A stretch of 9,368 nt of DNA, from assembly GCA_003228965.1 (NCBI GenBank), contig QIGP01000233.1, positions 1-9,368 of the forward strand, in the 5' to 3' direction. The position numbers were made by a program, and so were the translations under genes. Source of the stretch: Gammaproteobacteria bacterium (lineage in GTDB: Bacteria; Pseudomonadota; Gammaproteobacteria; Steroidobacterales; SZUA-146). Under the pieces are notes generated by a model that made no database searches, had not been told where the DNA came from, and saw only the letters and a list, made by a program, of their open reading frames with translations. This document shows, piece after piece, positions 8,201 through 9,368 of the stretch. The stretch's first letter is position 1, and every line of letters starts with the position of its first letter.

Positions 8201-9368
8201 CGAGCATCCGTGCGAAGGGATAGTCGGCGTGAGTAATCGCGCCCGAAACGACTTCTCTCACCGAAGTAACCAGATTGCGAAAGCTAGGATCGTCGGAGAG
8301 ATCTAGGCGCAACGGCAGCATATTAAGGAAGAAACCGACTAGCTCCTCGGTCTCTTTGTAGTTACGGTTGGCCAGGGGGGCGCCAACGACCATGTCATTT
8401 TGTCCGGTGTAGTTGCGTAGCAATGCACTCCAGCCCGCCAACAGGATAATGAAGAGCGTTGCATTTTCGCTTCGCGAGAGCTCGATCAGACGTTTAGAGA
8501 GTTCGACAGGCAACAGCACGCGATGCGCTGCACCCTGGTTAGTAGGAAGCTGTGGACGTGTGCTGTCTAACGGCAAGTCGAGGACCGGCAAGTCGCCCAC
8601 CAGCACATCGCGCCAATAGGCCTCGTGTTTGTGCATGCCCGACCGAATACGCGCGTCGTGCTCGACCCGCGCCCAGTCACCGATCTGTACCTCGATCGGT
8701 TGGAGAGGCTCGGCTTCCCCGACCAGAAAGCCTTCATACAACGTGCTAAGATCGTTCAAAATCGTGCGTTCGGACCACAAGTCGATGGCGATCTCGTGTA
8801 TAACCACAAGCAGTGCGTGCTCTTGCCCGTTTAATTTAAAGAGCTGCACGCGCGTAAGCGATTCGTTCGCAAGGTCGAAGGGGTGGGTCACCTCTCGATG
8901 GGCAGCCTCGTATATCTGTCCCAGGCGCTCCGCCTCCGGCAGGTGAGTGAGGTCCTCGACTGGCAGCGTGACAGCGACGGCCGGCTGAAATACCTGGATG
9001 GGTTCTCCGTCCTCGCTCTGGAAGCGTGCCCGCAGCACTTCATGGCGTTCGAGCAGCGCGGACCAGGCGCGATCGAGGGCTTTGTAATCTAATTCACCGC
9101 GTAGCTGAATAATGCCCTGCGCCATGTAAAAGGGGTTCTCTGGGTCCATGCGCCAGAGAAACCACAGGCCCCGTTGGCTTTCGGTTAGCGGGAACTTTTC
9201 GAATTCCTCTCCGGTCCGTGGCGGCACCACTATGTGCTCGACAATTTCTGAGTCGCGCACGTTCTTCGCAAGTTCGACCACAGTGGGCCATTCGAAAAGA
9301 TCCTTAACGGACGCACGGATCCCTGCTTCCCTCAGCCAATTCAGGGCCTGTAGGGCCCGCAGCGAGTC
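5268..9368 (-). CDS. NRPS, 5'-partial at window edge: (carrier)-C-A-PCP-TE termination module
   Basis: Modular nonribosomal peptide synthetase ending in a release module; cytoplasmic by family. The longest start-to-stop frame begins with GTG at 9281 (1337 codons), but the same frame stays open for 29 more codons to the window edge. Those codons read as the second half of a carrier domain (DSLRALQ...ASVKDLFEWPTV), so 9281 is internal and the gene is truncated by the window. Numbered from the 9281 codon: condensation domain about 31-465 (LTESQRGLWFL at 32-42, active-site region IHEIAIDLWS at 161-170); adenylation about 488-982 (TSASTGKPKG 637-646, LYGATE 778-783, YRTGDV 868-873, GRRDLQVKVRGFR 886-898, Lys975 in NGKLDR); carrier FFDLGGHS with Ser1032; thioesterase about 1088-1335 with GVSFGG (Ser1165), Asp1192 and His1311. 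Oddities: the second His of HHxxxDG is Glu163, and the adenylation position equivalent to GrsA Asp235 is Val682. The product is unknown. The next gene starts 439 bases downstream, on the same strand. Confidence 0.96.
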   Translation of the reverse strand, partial: DSLRALQALNWLREAGIRASVKDLFEWPTVVELAKNVRDSEIVEHIVVPPRTGEEFEKFPLTESQRGLWFLWRMDPENPFYMAQGIIQLRGELDYKALDRAWSALLERHEVLRARFQSEDGEPIQVFQPAVAVTLPVEDLTHLPEAERLGQIYEAAHREVTHPFDLANESLTRVQLFKLNGQEHALLVVIHEIAIDLWSERTILNDLSTLYEGFLVGEAEPLQPIEVQIGDWARVEHDARIRSGMHKHEAYWRDVLVGDLPVLDLPLDSTRPQLPTNQGAAHRVLLPVELSKRLIELSRSENATLFIILLAGWSALLRNYTGQNDMVVGAPLANRNYKETEELVGFFLNMLPLRLDLSDDPSFRNLVTSVREVVSGAITHADYPFARMLEWASAVRDPSISPVFQVMFNMMAYTDESLQSGTLEISYSTLDTGFTKYDLALYAQEHGDRIHMQISYLRELFESETVERMLCNLVTILEGFAANPDIRLSEISLLDDLDLVGLSGINETDQPYCDNADAIHELFERQVECTPDTTALYFGESRISYRELDIRASRLAAKLRETVMEPGVLVAVMVERSIETLVALLGVLKAGGTYVALDPTYPRQRLEDILADARPSALVAQRSHGDFVSYTGPWVILEDISDSVDPSIELPLCQVDPKQPLMIVYTSASTGKPKGVPIPQSAVLNRLYWMWEVYPFKADDVAVLHKSTSLVASTWECFGALLKGIPTVVLSRDEQLDPTLLFARVVEHGVTHFLATPSLIRGVLTQAERNPGTWSTLRLGTTSAEPVEPEMVMRWRELFPDVPLLNLYGATECSSNATVYDTTQLREGARRVPIGRPLPNVRVRILDEHLRPVPLGVAGEMCVSGACLSDGYLHQAERTAECFVPNPFAEDPGRILYRTGDVARLMPNGNFELLGRRDLQVKVRGFRVDLEDVESALISYNDITACAVLLSGETGAQALVAYVVAPANPTASSLRRHLRERLPAYMVPAEFLFLEALPRTPNGKLDRRSLSTTVAMSRERENSFVAYSSDLEVRVARIFETTLEFEPVGAHDDFFDLGGHSLLAVRVIDRIEEFLGRRIPLLTFFQQPTVAGVARALRDEGAPDIQSALVPLREGKGLPLFCICGIALYRSLSQHLPGECPVYGIYLEDELKGVTTGQGSAPEHLLSIAELAAGYVSKIRERQPNGPYALVGVSFGGILAYEITQQLCAGGGEVSLLALLDTSWPGSIRHSKFAFVMNALRFLVNEGVVSVIKKVVQRAKLGGGRSHVKLRPNATDLQEQRAVAFRRMVLSYEAEPYAGRIVLFRAINREMPEGYEVEPLMGWGKLFTGSVQIEDVPGSHLGILEEPNVQKLAARLGQVLEELPSR

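Noticed and set aside
9279..9281. GTG at 9281 as the start of the right-hand NRPS
   Set aside because: The frame continues upstream to the window edge with clear carrier-domain sequence, and there is no ribosome binding site before the GTG.

Overview
This window looks like part of a nonribosomal peptide synthetase (NRPS) locus from a bacterium, most likely Gram-negative. A proteobacterium is my best guess, because a REP-like hairpin of the ATTCCGG/GGAATGACG type lies in the left flank; this is weak evidence and I cannot name a genus. Both large genes are on the minus strand, so transcription runs from right to left. Hand counts on sampled 60-base lines give about 57-63% GC in the right-hand gene, about 50% in most of the left-hand gene, and only about 28-40% in the last ~570 bases of the left-hand gene.

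Layout from right to left (direction of transcription). 9368-5268 is the 3' part of an NRPS gene that enters from outside the window. Its frame is open to the right edge, and its first visible residues are the Asp-Ser-Leu of a carrier-domain GGDSL motif. The visible architecture is (carrier, partial)-C-A-PCP-TE. 5267-4903 is non-coding and holds a pair of near-identical 29-bp direct repeats and a small palindrome. 4902-4819 is a short reading frame whose peptide resembles the N-terminal helix that often precedes an NRPS condensation domain. It overlaps the start of the next gene in another frame. 4828-872 is a second NRPS gene, complete from its annotated GTG, with architecture C-A-PCP-TE. 871-1 is about 870 bases with no convincing gene. 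It contains a REP-like hairpin, other inverted repeats, one 41-codon ORF with a plausible ribosome binding site, and an open frame running in from the left edge.

How the genes may work together: each NRPS ends in its own thioesterase, so the locus has two consecutive termination modules. The left protein starts with a condensation domain and must receive its donor chain in trans. The right protein carries an upstream carrier in cis but releases its own product through its TE. Either the locus makes two products, or one upstream chain can be ended by alternative modules, or one terminal module is a degenerate or recombined copy. The last option gains some support from the right-hand module: its condensation motif reads HExxxDL instead of HHxxxDG, and its adenylation pocket lacks the usual amino-group-binding Asp. 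The left-hand module has a near-canonical condensation motif (HHIISEA) and keeps the pocket Asp. No tailoring enzyme, MbtH-like protein, transporter or regulator is visible in the window.
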